Positions 7,474 to 16,182 are shown, counted from the stretch's first letter. The stretch: DNA of 64,000 nt from UMGS1601 sp964617585 (GCA_964617585.1 CAZTXS010000001.1:1-64000), one strand, 5' to 3'. The notes: a model not told the origin generated them from the sequence alone. Numbers and translations are program-made.

Positions 7474-9759
7474 CTATTTTGCAACGTTGCCCATTATAAT
7501 TCCCCGTCCGTTGGTTGAAATGTATACCCGTCCGAAGGTTTTCGGATCGCCTGAAATTTTACTGTTTACATTTCCCCATTTATGAACGTCATCGTTGATT
7601 CGTTTCCACGTTTCACCTCCGTCGGTGGAGCGGTAAACGCCCTCTCCCTGATTGCTGCATTCTCCTATAATATACAATGACGGAGGACCGTCCTCAGTTT
7701 CGCCTTTTCCAAGACCTAAGCAGTCAAGGCTTTGCATATCGCTAAAGGGAGCGATTGCTTCACAATTTTCCTCGCCTGCGTTTTCAATATGGAAAACAAG
7801 CCCCGAAGCAATCCAGAGATCGCCCTCTTTTTCGGGATTTGCAATTATGTCCGGGTTGGAAACCATAATATTATAAAACTCTTCAAAGGTTTTTCCTTTG
7901 TTTTTCGATATATAGAGCGTTCCGCCGCTTTCGGCGTAAATTTTATCCGCATTTACCTGATCGGGAATAATCTGAGCATTGGTCGAAATTCCTTTGCAGG
8001 TTTTCCAGGTCTTTCCCCAATCGGTTGTGTAGTAGGTGTATACGCTGACTGTTCCGGGCGACCAGAACAAGGTTTTTCCGTCCGCTGAAAGCTGAGCTGT
8101 TCCGCCCTCGTGTATATCCACATCGTCGGGAATAGATTTTACAAACTGCCATGTTTTTGTTCCGTCGGTAGAATAGCATATAGAATTTTCAAAAGCCGAG
8201 TCCTTTGTCGTTCTCACCACTATGTCGGGATTGTTCGCCGCCACAGCTAAGGATTCCGCTTTGAAGCTGTATACGCCCCAATGTTCTGTCGGAGCGGTAT
8301 TTACGTCGTCGTGCCTGAAGCCGTATAGGTCGCCGAGGATAGAATAAAGCTCAGGGGTGTCCTCTCCGCAGTCCTTAGGTGCATAGAAGTCAAATATAGC
8401 CGTTTCCTCTATTCCCATAGCCCGAACAGATATGTTTATTTTTTCCCGACCGATTTTTGTTGCGTTGTCCGTTCCGAACACAGTAGCTCCCGTTCCGTAG
8501 AGTATTTCATCAGGATTGAAAGGATTTATCGCAACGCCCGAAGTCCACCAGCCAAGCTTTAGCTGACCTTGCCAGTCGAGCCATGGAGATTCTGAAATAT
8601 CAAGGTTGTATTCCTTTTCTTCGGTTTCTATATTCCATAAGCCTTTCCATGTGTCCCCTCCGTCAAAGCTTACGCATACGTTGTCCTCCGAACCCCAGTG
8701 GCATATGGTAGTTACTGCAATCATATCCCCTTTGTAGGTGTCGTTATTGCACACTGACAGTCCGCACCAGCCGTTTCCCTTGATATTCGGAGTTATATCC
8801 GTCCAAGTCTTTTCTTCTATATTATATCTGCATACAAGACCCAGCGGAGGATTTTTCTCCTGTGTTACCATATTCGAATAGGTGACATAAAGATTTCCGT
8901 TGTCCGACACTCTTCCCTGCTGAGGGAAATACTGAATGTTCTTGTTGCTGTCGGCGAAGTCGTTTGTAATGGCTTCCCACGTCTTGCCTGCGTCGTCTGT
9001 GCGGAATATCTTTTCCGTACCCTTATCTGCAACGCCGCAGAAGAAAGTTTTTGTAGCTTCTCCCTTCTTCGAGCTTGATTTATCCATAGTCACCCAGAGA
9101 ATTCCGTAGCTGTAGCCCTGCTCTCCGAAGCTGCCTGTTGTGGGGAACGACTCTACATTACTCCATGTCTGTCCATAATCCTCAGACGCAAACAAACCCT
9201 TTGAGTGGGAAGCATAGTATACTCTGCTGTTGTCGTTAGGATCCACGCAAAGGCGTTCTCCGGTGTTTCTTCCCCAATCGTTTCCGCCCATTGTCATGTT
9301 TCCCATATCTACCTTTGTCCAGTTCTTTCCGTAGTCGTAGGAATACATAATACATCCGTTGCCTGAGTAGGACGTTCCGCAGGATATGTAAACACGGTTA
9401 GGCTCAACAGGATCGGTTGCAATGCTCTCGATACAGTTATAGCCCCAGTCATCGCCTCCGAAGCTGTCGGTTATACATTCCCATTTGTTTTTATCGCTGT
9501 TGAATTTATACGCTCCGCCTATGTCTGTTTTTGCATATACAAGACCTTCTTCGCTTTCATTATAAACCAAGCCCGGAACGTATCCTCCGCCGACAATAGT
9601 GACGTTGCTCCATTCATAGCCGGTATCGGCAGACTGACCGTTATAATAATTAGCAGGGTCGGCCGCTCCTTTTTCATCATTGCTTTCGCCGCAGCCGCAA
9701 AGCAGCGAGCTTGCAAGACAAAGACTTGCAGCGAGCGCTATAATTTTCGAAATTTTCAT
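7474..9759 (-). CDS. Secreted lipoprotein, xyloglucanase-like (glycoside hydrolase family 74)
   Basis: 761 residues from the ATG at 9759, chosen over 9807 because it begins the export signal: basic MKISKI, hydrophobic core and lipobox SLLCGC, so the mature protein is a lipoprotein. The body starts VTIVGGGYVPGLVYN and LVYAKTDIGGAYKF, typical of GH74, and has about eight Asp-box motifs (for example SYDYGKNW, SEDYGQTW, TDDAGKTW, STDGGETW) that mark the paired seven-blade beta-propellers. GH74 enzymes are mostly endo-xyloglucanases acting on plant cell-wall xyloglucan. No carbohydrate-binding module or dockerin is visible. The AAGGAGG is 33 bases before this ATG, while GGGGAA lies about 14 bases before it. 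Confidence 0.9.
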   Translation of the reverse strand: MKISKIIALAASLCLASSLLCGCGESNDEKGAADPANYYNGQSADTGYEWSNVTIVGGGYVPGLVYNESEEGLVYAKTDIGGAYKFNSDKNKWECITDSFGGDDWGYNCIESIATDPVEPNRVYISCGTSYSGNGCIMYSYDYGKNWTKVDMGNMTMGGNDWGRNTGERLCVDPNDNSRVYYASHSKGLFASEDYGQTWSNVESFPTTGSFGEQGYSYGILWVTMDKSSSKKGEATKTFFCGVADKGTEKIFRTDDAGKTWEAITNDFADSNKNIQYFPQQGRVSDNGNLYVTYSNMVTQEKNPPLGLVCRYNIEEKTWTDITPNIKGNGWCGLSVCNNDTYKGDMIAVTTICHWGSEDNVCVSFDGGDTWKGLWNIETEEKEYNLDISESPWLDWQGQLKLGWWTSGVAINPFNPDEILYGTGATVFGTDNATKIGREKINISVRAMGIEETAIFDFYAPKDCGEDTPELYSILGDLYGFRHDDVNTAPTEHWGVYSFKAESLAVAANNPDIVVRTTKDSAFENSICYSTDGTKTWQFVKSIPDDVDIHEGGTAQLSADGKTLFWSPGTVSVYTYYTTDWGKTWKTCKGISTNAQIIPDQVNADKIYAESGGTLYISKNKGKTFEEFYNIMVSNPDIIANPEKEGDLWIASGLVFHIENAGEENCEAIAPFSDMQSLDCLGLGKGETEDGPPSLYIIGECSNQGEGVYRSTDGGETWKRINDDVHKWGNVNSKISGDPKTFGRVYISTNGRGIIMGNVAK

Positions 9760-9959
9760 ATTTACCGTTATATTCCCCGAAAGGAATACTTCCTCCTTTC
9801 CGTACATCTTTAAGTACGCACGTTACCAATAAAATTATATCAGATTTCAAGTAAAATTACAACGTTTTTTCTTTGCGGAAAATAACAAGGTATAACGCCG
9901 GTTTTTATTTAATATATATAGTATCGGGCTGACTTAAAAAACGAAAAGGGTGCTTATAT

Positions 9960-10247
9960 ATGAATAATATCAATGAATCGGTCGGAAAGAAAAATCACAA
10001 CGCAATTCTTGAAAACAGAAAACGTCTGCTTTTATCGGGGGTGACGGACGTAGACAGCTTTAATGAAAATCAGATGCTGCTTTTCACCGAGCTGGGAGAG
10101 CTTATGATAAAAGGCAGGAACCTTCATATTAATGAAATGAATGTTGAAACAGGGGATTTTTCTGTTGAGGGAGATATTTGGGCGTTGATATACGGCGATA
10201 AAGATAAAAATCAGCGCTTCGGGCTGATAAGAAAGATATTTAAATAA
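9960..10247 (+). CDS. yabP: Sporulation protein YabP
   Basis: 95 residues with HNAILENRKRLLLSGVTDVDSFNENQM at 15-42 and LGELMIKGRNLHINEMNVETGDFSVEG at 45-74, the conserved body of the YabP/YqfC family. YabP is needed for spore coat/cortex assembly in Bacillus and is normally paired with YabQ, as here, though a 160-bp gap separates them. Its presence points to an endospore-forming lineage. ATG at 9960; the upstream AAAAGGGTG is the likely ribosome binding site. Expression in the mother cell is known for the family, but I did not identify a sporulation-sigma promoter with confidence. Confidence 0.92.
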   Translation: MNNINESVGKKNHNAILENRKRLLLSGVTDVDSFNENQMLLFTELGELMIKGRNLHINEMNVETGDFSVEGDIWALIYGDKDKNQRFGLIRKIFK

Positions 10248-10407
10248 CAATGATTGATGCGGCTTATATCCCATGCTTCTAGGTCATCGGGTTAATTTTT
10301 ATTTTCAGTAGTGCAATTAATCTGCTTGCTGAAAATCTTGAGGGCGCCCCTAAGCTGCTGATTGACGGGGCGATGCTCTTCATTTAATATGGAACGGATG
10401 AATTTTT
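10248..10407. other. yabP-yabQ gap with a GC-rich hairpin
   Basis: 160 bases with no coding frame that I can support. It contains an inverted repeat GCGCCCC/GGGGCG (about 10343-10373) with an AT-rich loop, and no T-run after it. Confidence 0.4.
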
Positions 10408-10890
10408 ATGCCTGATTATATCTTCGGCCTTGGATATGAAACCAAGCTTTTTCTTTTCTCTTTTGTTATAGGAGCGTTATTCGGAGCGACGTTTGATATT
10501 TTGAGAATTATCAGAATAGTTAAACGTCACAATAATGCAGTGATTTTTATTGAGGATTTTCTGTTCGTACTATTCTGCGGATTTTGGTATTTTATTTTTT
10601 CAACGGATATGGCAAGAGGTCAGATACGGCTGTTTACTCTTATAGGAATTATTATAGGCTTTGGGGTATACCTGCTGACTGTGGGAAGCTTAACTAAACG
10701 ACTGGCTTTTGGAATAAAATTAGTCTATGACAGGATAGAAAAGCTGCTCAGAAATAAAATTTTTATTCCAATTTACACAAATTTCAAGAGCAAATTTGTT
10801 CAAAATTACATATCTTTTATAAAAAGAAGGAAAAGTAGAAAAAAAGGCTTGAAAGTTAATAAAAATGTAGTGTATAATGATGATAAATAA
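10408..10890 (+). CDS. yabQ: Spore cortex biosynthesis membrane protein YabQ
   Basis: 160 residues. The N-terminal 95 residues hold three to four hydrophobic segments with FSFVIGALFGATFDILRI near 17, IEDFLFVLFCGFWYFIF near 48 and the IRLFTLIGIIIGFGVYLLTVG stretch near 72. This is the YabQ pattern: a membrane protein of the forespore outer membrane needed for cortex formation. The basic C-terminal tail (110-160) is variable. It follows yabP and precedes a mini PR140 and divIC. Confidence 0.9.
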   Translation: MPDYIFGLGYETKLFLFSFVIGALFGATFDILRIIRIVKRHNNAVIFIEDFLFVLFCGFWYFIFSTDMARGQIRLFTLIGIIIGFGVYLLTVGSLTKRLAFGIKLVYDRIEKLLRNKIFIPIYTNFKSKFVQNYISFIKRRKSRKKGLKVNKNVVYNDDK

Positions 10891-10952
10891 CTATGACCGT
10901 ATCATGTTATGAGATTAATATTCGGTTTTTGCAGTTTTATATTTAAAAAACT

Positions 10953-10979
10953 TATAATGACGGGCAAGCCCTTATTGAA
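10953..10979 (+). repeat. PR140 mini copy (27 bp)
   Basis: TATAATGACGGGCAAG then CCCTTATTGAA, between yabQ and divIC and in the same direction as both. It contains a TATAAT hexamer and a 4-bp GGGC/GCCC hairpin. Confidence 0.9.
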
Positions 10980-11051
10980 TATTCCGAAGTATGAATTTAA
11001 ATAGCAGACGGTCATGTTGTTATCGGTTAACTTTGCAAGGAGGGATTAACA

Positions 11052-11381
11052 ATGCCGAGTAATAAAGACAGCTTAAATGAATTGCTTTCCGAACAGAAGA
11101 AAAAGAAATCTTTAGCTTCTAAGATAGCTACAGTTGCCATTTTAGTTTTTTTAGTTTACTCGTTATATATTGTTATATCTCAGCAGGCGGAGTTGAACGA
11201 GCAGCAAAAGGCGCTTGCCGACATTAAAGAGCAGATTACTGTTGCTAAACAGGAAAACGACGAGTATACGCGCTTGCTCAGCGGTGAGGATGAAAGCGAA
11301 TATATGAAAAAAATTGCTATCGAAAGATACGGCTATGCTTATCCGAACGAACGCCGTTTTTATGTCGCAAGATTAGGTTAA
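11052..11381 (+). CDS. divIC: Septum formation initiator DivIC/FtsB-like
   Basis: 109 residues. A short cytoplasmic N-terminus, one transmembrane helix at about 25-42 (VAILVFLVYSLYIVI), a coiled coil at about 45-80 and the C-terminal ERYGYAYPNERRFYV region are the DivIC/FtsB pattern. These bitopic proteins join FtsL and DivIB/FtsQ in the divisome. Position between yabQ and yabR is conserved across Firmicutes. ATG at 11052 with AAGGAGG upstream. Confidence 0.92.
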   Translation: MPSNKDSLNELLSEQKKKKSLASKIATVAILVFLVYSLYIVISQQAELNEQQKALADIKEQITVAKQENDEYTRLLSGEDESEYMKKIAIERYGYAYPNERRFYVARLG

Positions 11382-11411
11382 ATACGTTAAAGAGAGGATT
11401 TTTTAAAATTT

Positions 11412-11924
11412 ATGGCGGTCGAGATTGGTAAGATTTACGAAGGTAAGGTTACAGGGATTACAAAATTTGGGGCATTTGTTGAATTTGAAGGCAAAACAAA
11501 CGGAATGGTACATATTTCAGAAATTTCAAATTCGTTTGTTAATGATATTAACGACGTTCTAAAATTAGGCGACGAGGTTAAGGTTAAGGTTATAAAGATT
11601 AATGATGACGGGAAAATAAGTTTGTCTATTAAACAAACCGAGGTTCGTCCACGTTCCAAAGGCTTCAGAAGATCTTTTGAGTCAAGAACTCCTAAAAACG
11701 ATCAGCAGGGAGGACGTCAGAACGTTAAATCCCAAGGCAAGCCGAACGCACCGGATAACAGTTTTAATAAGGACGTGGTTTACAGCGATGGGTTCGTCCA
11801 GAAAACCAGCGGCGACGCCAATTTTGAGGATATGCTGAGTAAGTTCAAGGCTTCAAGCGAAGAGAAAATGTCTGAGCTTAAGAAAGCCGGAGATATAAGA
11901 AGAAGCAGATCAAGAAGAAGATAG
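11412..11924 (+). CDS. yabR: S1-domain RNA-binding protein YabR
   Basis: 170 residues. An S1 domain fills residues 1-75 (GKIYEGKVTGITKFGAFVEF, GMVHISEIS, GDEVKVKVI). The C-terminal half is low-complexity, Arg- and Asn-rich, and ends in RRSRSRRR, which likely adds nonspecific RNA affinity. YabR/YugI-type general stress RNA-binding proteins are typical divIC neighbours. It is 30 bases after divIC and is closed by the terminator at 11934-11973. Confidence 0.92.
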   Translation: MAVEIGKIYEGKVTGITKFGAFVEFEGKTNGMVHISEISNSFVNDINDVLKLGDEVKVKVIKINDDGKISLSIKQTEVRPRSKGFRRSFESRTPKNDQQGGRQNVKSQGKPNAPDNSFNKDVVYSDGFVQKTSGDANFEDMLSKFKASSEEKMSELKKAGDIRRSRSRRR

Positions 11925-11933
11925 AAAGTTCAG

Positions 11934-11973
11934 GGCTGCCGCTTTGTTCAAATGCCGGCAGCCTTTTATTTTT
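11934..11973 (+). terminator. Intrinsic terminator after yabR
   Basis: GGCTGCCG pairs with CGGCAGCC over a 13-base loop and is followed by TTTTATTTTTG. It ends the yabP-yabQ-divIC-yabR run and overlaps the upstream extension of the next frame, supporting the later start at 12011. Confidence 0.88.
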
Positions 11974-12010
11974 GAGTGGAAATATCGTGCGGAAAGGTGT
12001 GGGAATTTTA

Positions 12011-12697
12011 ATGAAAAGGACTGTAAATATACTATTATATATAGGGGTTTTTATAAGCGCATTGTTTATTATGTCGGGATGCAATGTTAAAGATGTTGCC
12101 GGAAGCGAGCTTGTTGAGAAAGCCAGAGAAGAATACGCAAAGCTTGACAGCGCCGAAGTTATTATGACTAATATCGATACAAATGAAATAGAACAGACCT
12201 TTGTTTTCAAATATGACGAAAAGGATGTTCTCACCTACGCATATCAGGGAAGCTATCTTGACGAAAGCTATGCTCAGTATAACAACGGATATGAAAGCTA
12301 CACTTTAGAAAACGGTGAATATACATTTTCTCAGCGCGGCGATAAGGACTTTCAGTGCTATGACCGTGACTCTAAGCACCCACAGTCGGACGAGGGGCTG
12401 ATAATATTTTCAGCTAACTCAATTAATGATTCTTCCGTAAGCGAAGAAAACGGCGTCACCTGCGTTAAGCACAGCTATGATCCCGATAAGATAGGAGCGT
12501 CCTCCGACGAGGGAGAGGTTACTGGCTTTTATGCAAGCTTTTATTTTGACAAGGACGAGAAGCTTCTTTATTTTACGGAGGAAACTGTCGTTGACAATGA
12601 CGGAGAAGAGATAAAACATTCTTATAAGGTTGAAATAACCAAGCAGAATTCCGTTGAAAAGGTTGAAAACCCTGTGAAAATTCCCGATAAAAATTAA
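12011..12697 (+). CDS. Small lipoprotein of unknown function
   Basis: 228 residues from ATG 12011, preceded by GGAAAGGTG. MKRTVNILLYIG starts a signal peptide ending in the lipobox IMSGC, so it should be exported and lipid-anchored. The mature domain is acidic, about 200 residues, and looks like a LolA/LppX-type or similar beta fold (alternating FVFKYDEKD, YAQYNNGYESYTL, ASFYFDKDEKLLYF). I do not recognise a specific family. It stands alone between the yabR terminator and the promoter of the ribosomal cluster. Confidence 0.8.
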   Translation: MKRTVNILLYIGVFISALFIMSGCNVKDVAGSELVEKAREEYAKLDSAEVIMTNIDTNEIEQTFVFKYDEKDVLTYAYQGSYLDESYAQYNNGYESYTLENGEYTFSQRGDKDFQCYDRDSKHPQSDEGLIIFSANSINDSSVSEENGVTCVKHSYDPDKIGASSDEGEVTGFYASFYFDKDEKLLYFTEETVVDNDGEEIKHSYKVEITKQNSVEKVENPVKIPDKN

Positions 12698-12840
12698 AAA
12701 TCGTTTAGTATTACATCGTATACCACTATATTTAGCGGTCGGGCAGACGAGGATTACCCAACAAAATGTGTTTGTGCAATATTCACAAAAAAGTTAGCAA
12801 ATTTGTGCGAAAATTCTACACTGATATTTTTTCAAATTGC

Positions 12841-12869
12841 TTGCTTTTATAGAGTATAAATGATACAAT
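12841..12869 (+). promoter_or_regulatory. Promoter of the S10 ribosomal protein cluster
   Basis: TTGCTT (12841-12846) and TACAAT (12864-12869) with a 17-base spacer, preceded by an AT-rich region. The start site is expected near 12876, giving a leader of about 350 bases before rpsJ. Confidence 0.7.
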
Positions 12870-12875
12870 TTATCT

Positions 12876-13229
12876 TGCATTGCGGTTAATTCCCGCACTG
12901 CGACTGCAACAGATATGCGTTGAAACGGAAGGTTGCCGGTTGTCTGCCGGGTAATTTCCGCGGAGTATGTCCGATTTTAAACCGGGCGACTGTAATACTG
13001 AACACGGTATTGTGCTTTATGCTTCTTGCGAATGGCAGGTTTAACTGCTTTTTGGCGTAAAGAAATACTTATCGTTGTGTTATGTCGACCGAAAAACAAT
13101 GTCAGTTTTTCGGCTTTTTTTATAAGACCTTCACGGAACACACGGTACAGTGTAAATTTACAGATAAGCTTTTATACCATCATAAGAGCTTTCTGCCCCC
13201 ATTATGAATTTTTTTAGGAGGCGATTTAA
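12876..13229 (+). promoter_or_regulatory. Structured 5' leader of the S10 operon, candidate attenuator
   Basis: A long non-coding leader. Visible stems: TGCGG/CCGCA (12890s), CCGG/CCGG within GGAA/TTCC (about 12930-12960), AATACTG/CGGTATT with loop AACA (about 12992-13010), GCAG/CTGC (about 13036-13050), the intrinsic terminator at 13087-13122, and a 10-bp hairpin AAGCTTTTAT/ATAAGAGCTT (13166-13191) just before the rpsJ ribosome binding site. In other bacteria the S10 leader is bound by ribosomal protein L4 to cause attenuation; that role is inferred here from position only. Confidence 0.6.
13087..13122 (+). terminator. Intrinsic terminator inside the rpsJ leader
   Basis: Perfect 9-bp stem CCGAAAAAC/GTTTTTCGG with loop AATGTCA, then CTTTTTTTATAAG. 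It lies about 210 bases after the promoter and 108 bases before rpsJ, so transcripts must read through it to express the ribosomal cluster. Confidence 0.88.
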
Positions 13230-13544
13230 GTGGCAGTCAATGAAAAAATCAGAATTAAAATCAAAGGCTATGAACACGCAGTAGTTGACGCAGCAGCCGA
13301 AAAGATAGTTGAAGCGGCTAAGCGTTCGGGCGCAAAGGTATCGGGTCCTATCCCGCTTCCGACCGACAAGGAAATCATTACGATTCTCCGTGCGGTTCAC
13401 AAGTATAAGGATAGCCGTGAGCAGTTCGAAATGAGAACTCACAAAAGACTAATCGATGTACTCAGACCTACGAACGAAACTACGGCGGCTCTTCAGAACC
13501 TTGACCTTCCTGCAGGTGTAGATATTGTAATGGAAATCAAGTAA
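13230..13544 (+). CDS. rpsJ: Ribosomal protein S10
   Basis: 104 residues, the usual length. It includes IRIKIKGYEHAVVDAAAEKIVEAAKRSGAKVSGPIPLPT split across residues 6-46 and the C-terminal LDLPAGVDIVMEIK. S10 sits in the 30S head and, as NusE, in antitermination complexes. GTG start at 13230 with AGGAGG at 13216. It is the first gene of the cluster. Confidence 0.98.
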   Translation: MAVNEKIRIKIKGYEHAVVDAAAEKIVEAAKRSGAKVSGPIPLPTDKEIITILRAVHKYKDSREQFEMRTHKRLIDVLRPTNETTAALQNLDLPAGVDIVMEIK

Positions 13545-13553
13545 TTTCCAACG

Positions 13554-13619
13554 GAAATCGCAGGTTGCACGATTTCAAAACAATAATCACGCAGGTCATG
13601 TTGGAGTAAAAGCCCCAAC
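13554..13619 (+). promoter_or_regulatory. Intercistronic hairpins between rpsJ and rplC
   Basis: Two inverted repeats: GAAATCG/CGATTTC (13554-13576) and GTTGG/CCAAC (13600-13619). Neither has a T-run, so RNA processing, stability or protein binding is more likely than termination. Confidence 0.45.
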
Positions 13620-13644
13620 CAATAACCAATTAGGAGGAAAAATT

Positions 13645-14280
13645 ATGCAAAAAGGAATCATCGGTAGGAAAATCGGTATGACTCAGATTTTCGATGAAAC
13701 AGGAAAGTTTATCCCTGTAACAGTTGTAGAGGCCGGTCCTTGCGTTGTCGTTCAGAAAAAGACAGTTGAAAACGACGGATATAACGCTGTTCAGCTTGGC
13801 TTCGGCGACATAAGAGCAAAGAGAGTTAACAAGCCTTTACAGGGACATTTCAAAAAGGCTGACGTTGCTTTGAAGAGAACTTTGAAGGAATTCAGACTTG
13901 ACGACATTGAAGCTGTCAATGTCGGCGACATTGTAAAAGCGGATACCTTTGCTGAGGGCGACGTCGTTGACGTCAGCGGTACAAGCAAGGGTAAAGGCTT
14001 TGCAGGAACAATTAAGCGTCATAACTTTGCAAGATTAAAAGAATCTCACGGTACGGGCCCTGTTCACAGGCACGCAGGTTCTATGGGAGCTTGTTCGTCA
14101 CCCTCGAGAATCTTTAAGGGCAAGGGAATGCCCGGACATATGGGTAATGAAAAGGTTACTATTCAGAATCTTCAGATCGTAAAGGTTGACGCAGAAAATA
14201 ATCTTATCGCAATCAAGGGAGCAATTCCGGGACCAAAGAACGGTACGGTAACTGTTGTTGATTGTGTTAAGAAGGCTTAG
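13645..14280 (+). CDS. rplC: Ribosomal protein L3
   Basis: 211 residues, full length. It starts MQKGIIGRKIGMTQIFDETG and carries the central loop HGTGPVHRHAGSMGACSSPSRIFKGKGMPGHMG that reaches the peptidyl transferase centre (visible as GKGMPGHMG near 158). It is one of the first 50S assembly proteins. AGGAGG lies just before the ATG; 100 bases separate it from rpsJ. Confidence 0.98.
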   Translation: MQKGIIGRKIGMTQIFDETGKFIPVTVVEAGPCVVVQKKTVENDGYNAVQLGFGDIRAKRVNKPLQGHFKKADVALKRTLKEFRLDDIEAVNVGDIVKADTFAEGDVVDVSGTSKGKGFAGTIKRHNFARLKESHGTGPVHRHAGSMGACSSPSRIFKGKGMPGHMGNEKVTIQNLQIVKVDAENNLIAIKGAIPGPKNGTVTVVDCVKKA

Positions 14281-14298
14281 TGGAAGGAGGAAGTAATT

Positions 14299-14922
14299 AT
14301 GCCAAAGGTTTCAGTATTTGATATGACAGGCAAAGAGGTTGCCGCCGCTGAGCTTAAGGATTCGGTTTTCGGGATCGAACCTAACATGGGTATAATGCAC
14401 GCAATGGTTGTTAATTACCTTGCTAATCAAAGGCAGGGTACTCAGTCAACACTCACCCGCACGGAAGTAAGAGGAGGCGGAAGAAAGCCATGGCGTCAGA
14501 AAGGAACAGGTCATGCAAGACAAGGTTCTATAAGAGCTCCTCAGTGGGTTCACGGCGGAGTTGCTTTAGGTCCGAAGCCCAGGGATTACAGATATTCATT
14601 AAATAAGAAAGAAAAAAGGCTCGCTATGAAGTCGGCTCTTTCTTCAAAGGCAGCAGATAACGACATTATCGTTCTGGATGCAATCAAGTGCGATGAGTTC
14701 AGAACAAAGACAATGATTGAAATGTTAAAAGCGCTTAACGTTCAAGGGAAAGCGCTTGTGGTTCTTCCCGAGGTTGATTTAAAGGTTATAAAGAGCCTTT
14801 CAAACATTCCGGGTGTAAAAACTGCGCTTGTAAACACATTAAATGTTTACGACATTCTCAATCATGATAAATTTATCGTCGTAAAGGATGCCGTAGATAA
14901 GATTGAGGAGGTTTATGCGTAA
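14299..14922 (+). CDS. rplD: Ribosomal protein L4
   Basis: 207 residues. The N-terminal domain and the Arg-rich loop (TEVRGGGRKPWRQKGTGHAR, about 54-73) that enters the exit tunnel are intact. In enterobacteria L4 also represses its own operon by binding the S10 leader, which makes it the prime candidate ligand for the leader upstream of rpsJ. Its stop overlaps the rplW start (TAATG). Confidence 0.98.
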   Translation: MPKVSVFDMTGKEVAAAELKDSVFGIEPNMGIMHAMVVNYLANQRQGTQSTLTRTEVRGGGRKPWRQKGTGHARQGSIRAPQWVHGGVALGPKPRDYRYSLNKKEKRLAMKSALSSKAADNDIIVLDAIKCDEFRTKTMIEMLKALNVQGKALVVLPEVDLKVIKSLSNIPGVKTALVNTLNVYDILNHDKFIVVKDAVDKIEEVYA

Positions 14923-15218
14923 TGGAAAAAACTGCTCAAGACATTATTCTGACACCTATCATCACAGAAGCTTCAATGGAAGCTCTGGAGATGAACAAGT
15001 ATACTTTTAAGGTTGCTAAGAATGCAAATAAGTTTGAAATTGCCAAGGCTGTTGAAGAGCTTTTCGGAGTTAAGGTAGTCAAGGTAAACACAATTAATTG
15101 CAGAGGCCGCAAGAAGAGAGTCGGTATGTATGAGGGTATGACTCCTTCATGGAAAAAAGCAATCGTTACACTTGCCGAGGGAGAGAAGACAATAGAGTTC
15201 TTCAACAACTTAGTATAA
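14922..15218 (+). CDS. rplW: Ribosomal protein L23
   Basis: 98 residues. IILTPIITEASMEALEMNKY and the FGVKVVKVNTINCRGRKKRVG region are typical of L23, which borders the exit tunnel and docks trigger factor and SRP. The start codon overlaps the rplD stop, so translation is coupled. Confidence 0.98.
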   Translation: MEKTAQDIILTPIITEASMEALEMNKYTFKVAKNANKFEIAKAVEELFGVKVVKVNTINCRGRKKRVGMYEGMTPSWKKAIVTLAEGEKTIEFFNNLV

Positions 15219-15232
15219 CAGCTTCGGCAAAA

Positions 15233-15297
15233 GGCTTTGCACCCAGCAAAGCGTATGTATGGGAAAAGCCTGAGAAATTCATTTTTTAACTTTTCCC
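15233..15297 (+). promoter_or_regulatory. Intercistronic hairpins between rplW and rplB
   Basis: Two perfect stems: GCTTTGC/GCAAAGC with loop ACCCA (15234-15252) and GGGAAAAG/CTTTTCCC (15261-15297). There is no T-run after the second. The gap of 112 bases is unusually long for this otherwise tight cluster. Confidence 0.5.
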
Positions 15298-15330
15298 GCA
15301 AAACAAACTTCAGAAGGAGTGAAATTCAAA

Positions 15331-16164
15331 ATGGCAATAAAGAGCTATAAGCCTACGACTCCGGGAAGAAGAGGAATGACTACTGTTGATTATTCTTCCC
15401 TGTCAAAGGTTGCTCCGGAAAAAAGCCTGCTTCAGCCGGTTAAGAAAAATTCCGGAAGAAACAGCTACGGCAGAATCACCGTTCGTCACAGAGGCGGCGG
15501 CGCAAGAAGAAAATACCGTATAATCGACTTTAAAAGAGATAAGAAAGATATGAACGCAGAGGTTATGACTCTCGAGTATGACCCGAACCGTTCAGCATTT
15601 ATTGCACTGCTTAAATATGAGGACGGCGAAAAGAGATATATTCTCGCACCTAACGGTTTGGCAGTAGGCGATGTGGTATGCGCAGGAGATAATGCAGATA
15701 TTAAGCCGGGTAATGCGCTCGAAATGAAAAACATTCCTGTAGGTACTTTCATCCATAATATTGAGCTTTATCCAAGCAAGGGCGGACAGCTTGTTCGTTC
15801 GGCAGGAAATATGGCTCAGCTCATGGGTAAGGAAAACGGATATGCGTTAGTAAGACTTCCGTCGGGCGAGATGAGAAATATTCCGCTGAACTGTATGGCT
15901 ACTATCGGTCAGGTTTCAAACATTGACCATAGTAACGTAAACTACGGTAAGGCAGGAAGAAAACGTCACATGGGCTGGAGACCTACAGTCCGCGGTTCTG
16001 TTATGAACCCGAACGACCACCCCCACGGCGGTGGTGAAGGTAAGTCGCCTATCGGACGTCCGGGACCTGTATCTCCTTGGGGTAAGCCAACGCTCGGATA
16101 CAAGACCCGTGCTAAGCACAATCGTTCAGATAAGTTTATCGTAAAACGCAGAAACGGCAAATAA
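15331..16164 (+). CDS. rplB: Ribosomal protein L2
   Basis: 277 residues from ATG 15331 (MAIKSYKPTTPGRRGMT), the family length; the frame extends four codons upstream but AGAAGGAG at 15312 fits the later ATG. The conserved C-terminus NPNDHPHGGGEG includes the His implicated at the peptidyl transferase centre. L2 is essential for subunit association. Confidence 0.98.
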   Translation: MAIKSYKPTTPGRRGMTTVDYSSLSKVAPEKSLLQPVKKNSGRNSYGRITVRHRGGGARRKYRIIDFKRDKKDMNAEVMTLEYDPNRSAFIALLKYEDGEKRYILAPNGLAVGDVVCAGDNADIKPGNALEMKNIPVGTFIHNIELYPSKGGQLVRSAGNMAQLMGKENGYALVRLPSGEMRNIPLNCMATIGQVSNIDHSNVNYGKAGRKRHMGWRPTVRGSVMNPNDHPHGGGEGKSPIGRPGPVSPWGKPTLGYKTRAKHNRSDKFIVKRRNGK

Positions 16165-16182
16165 CGAAAGGAGAACTGAATA

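Noticed and set aside
7652..8179. Open frames on both strands inside the GH74-like gene
   Set aside because: Shadows of the long gene; no start signals and no recognisable motifs.
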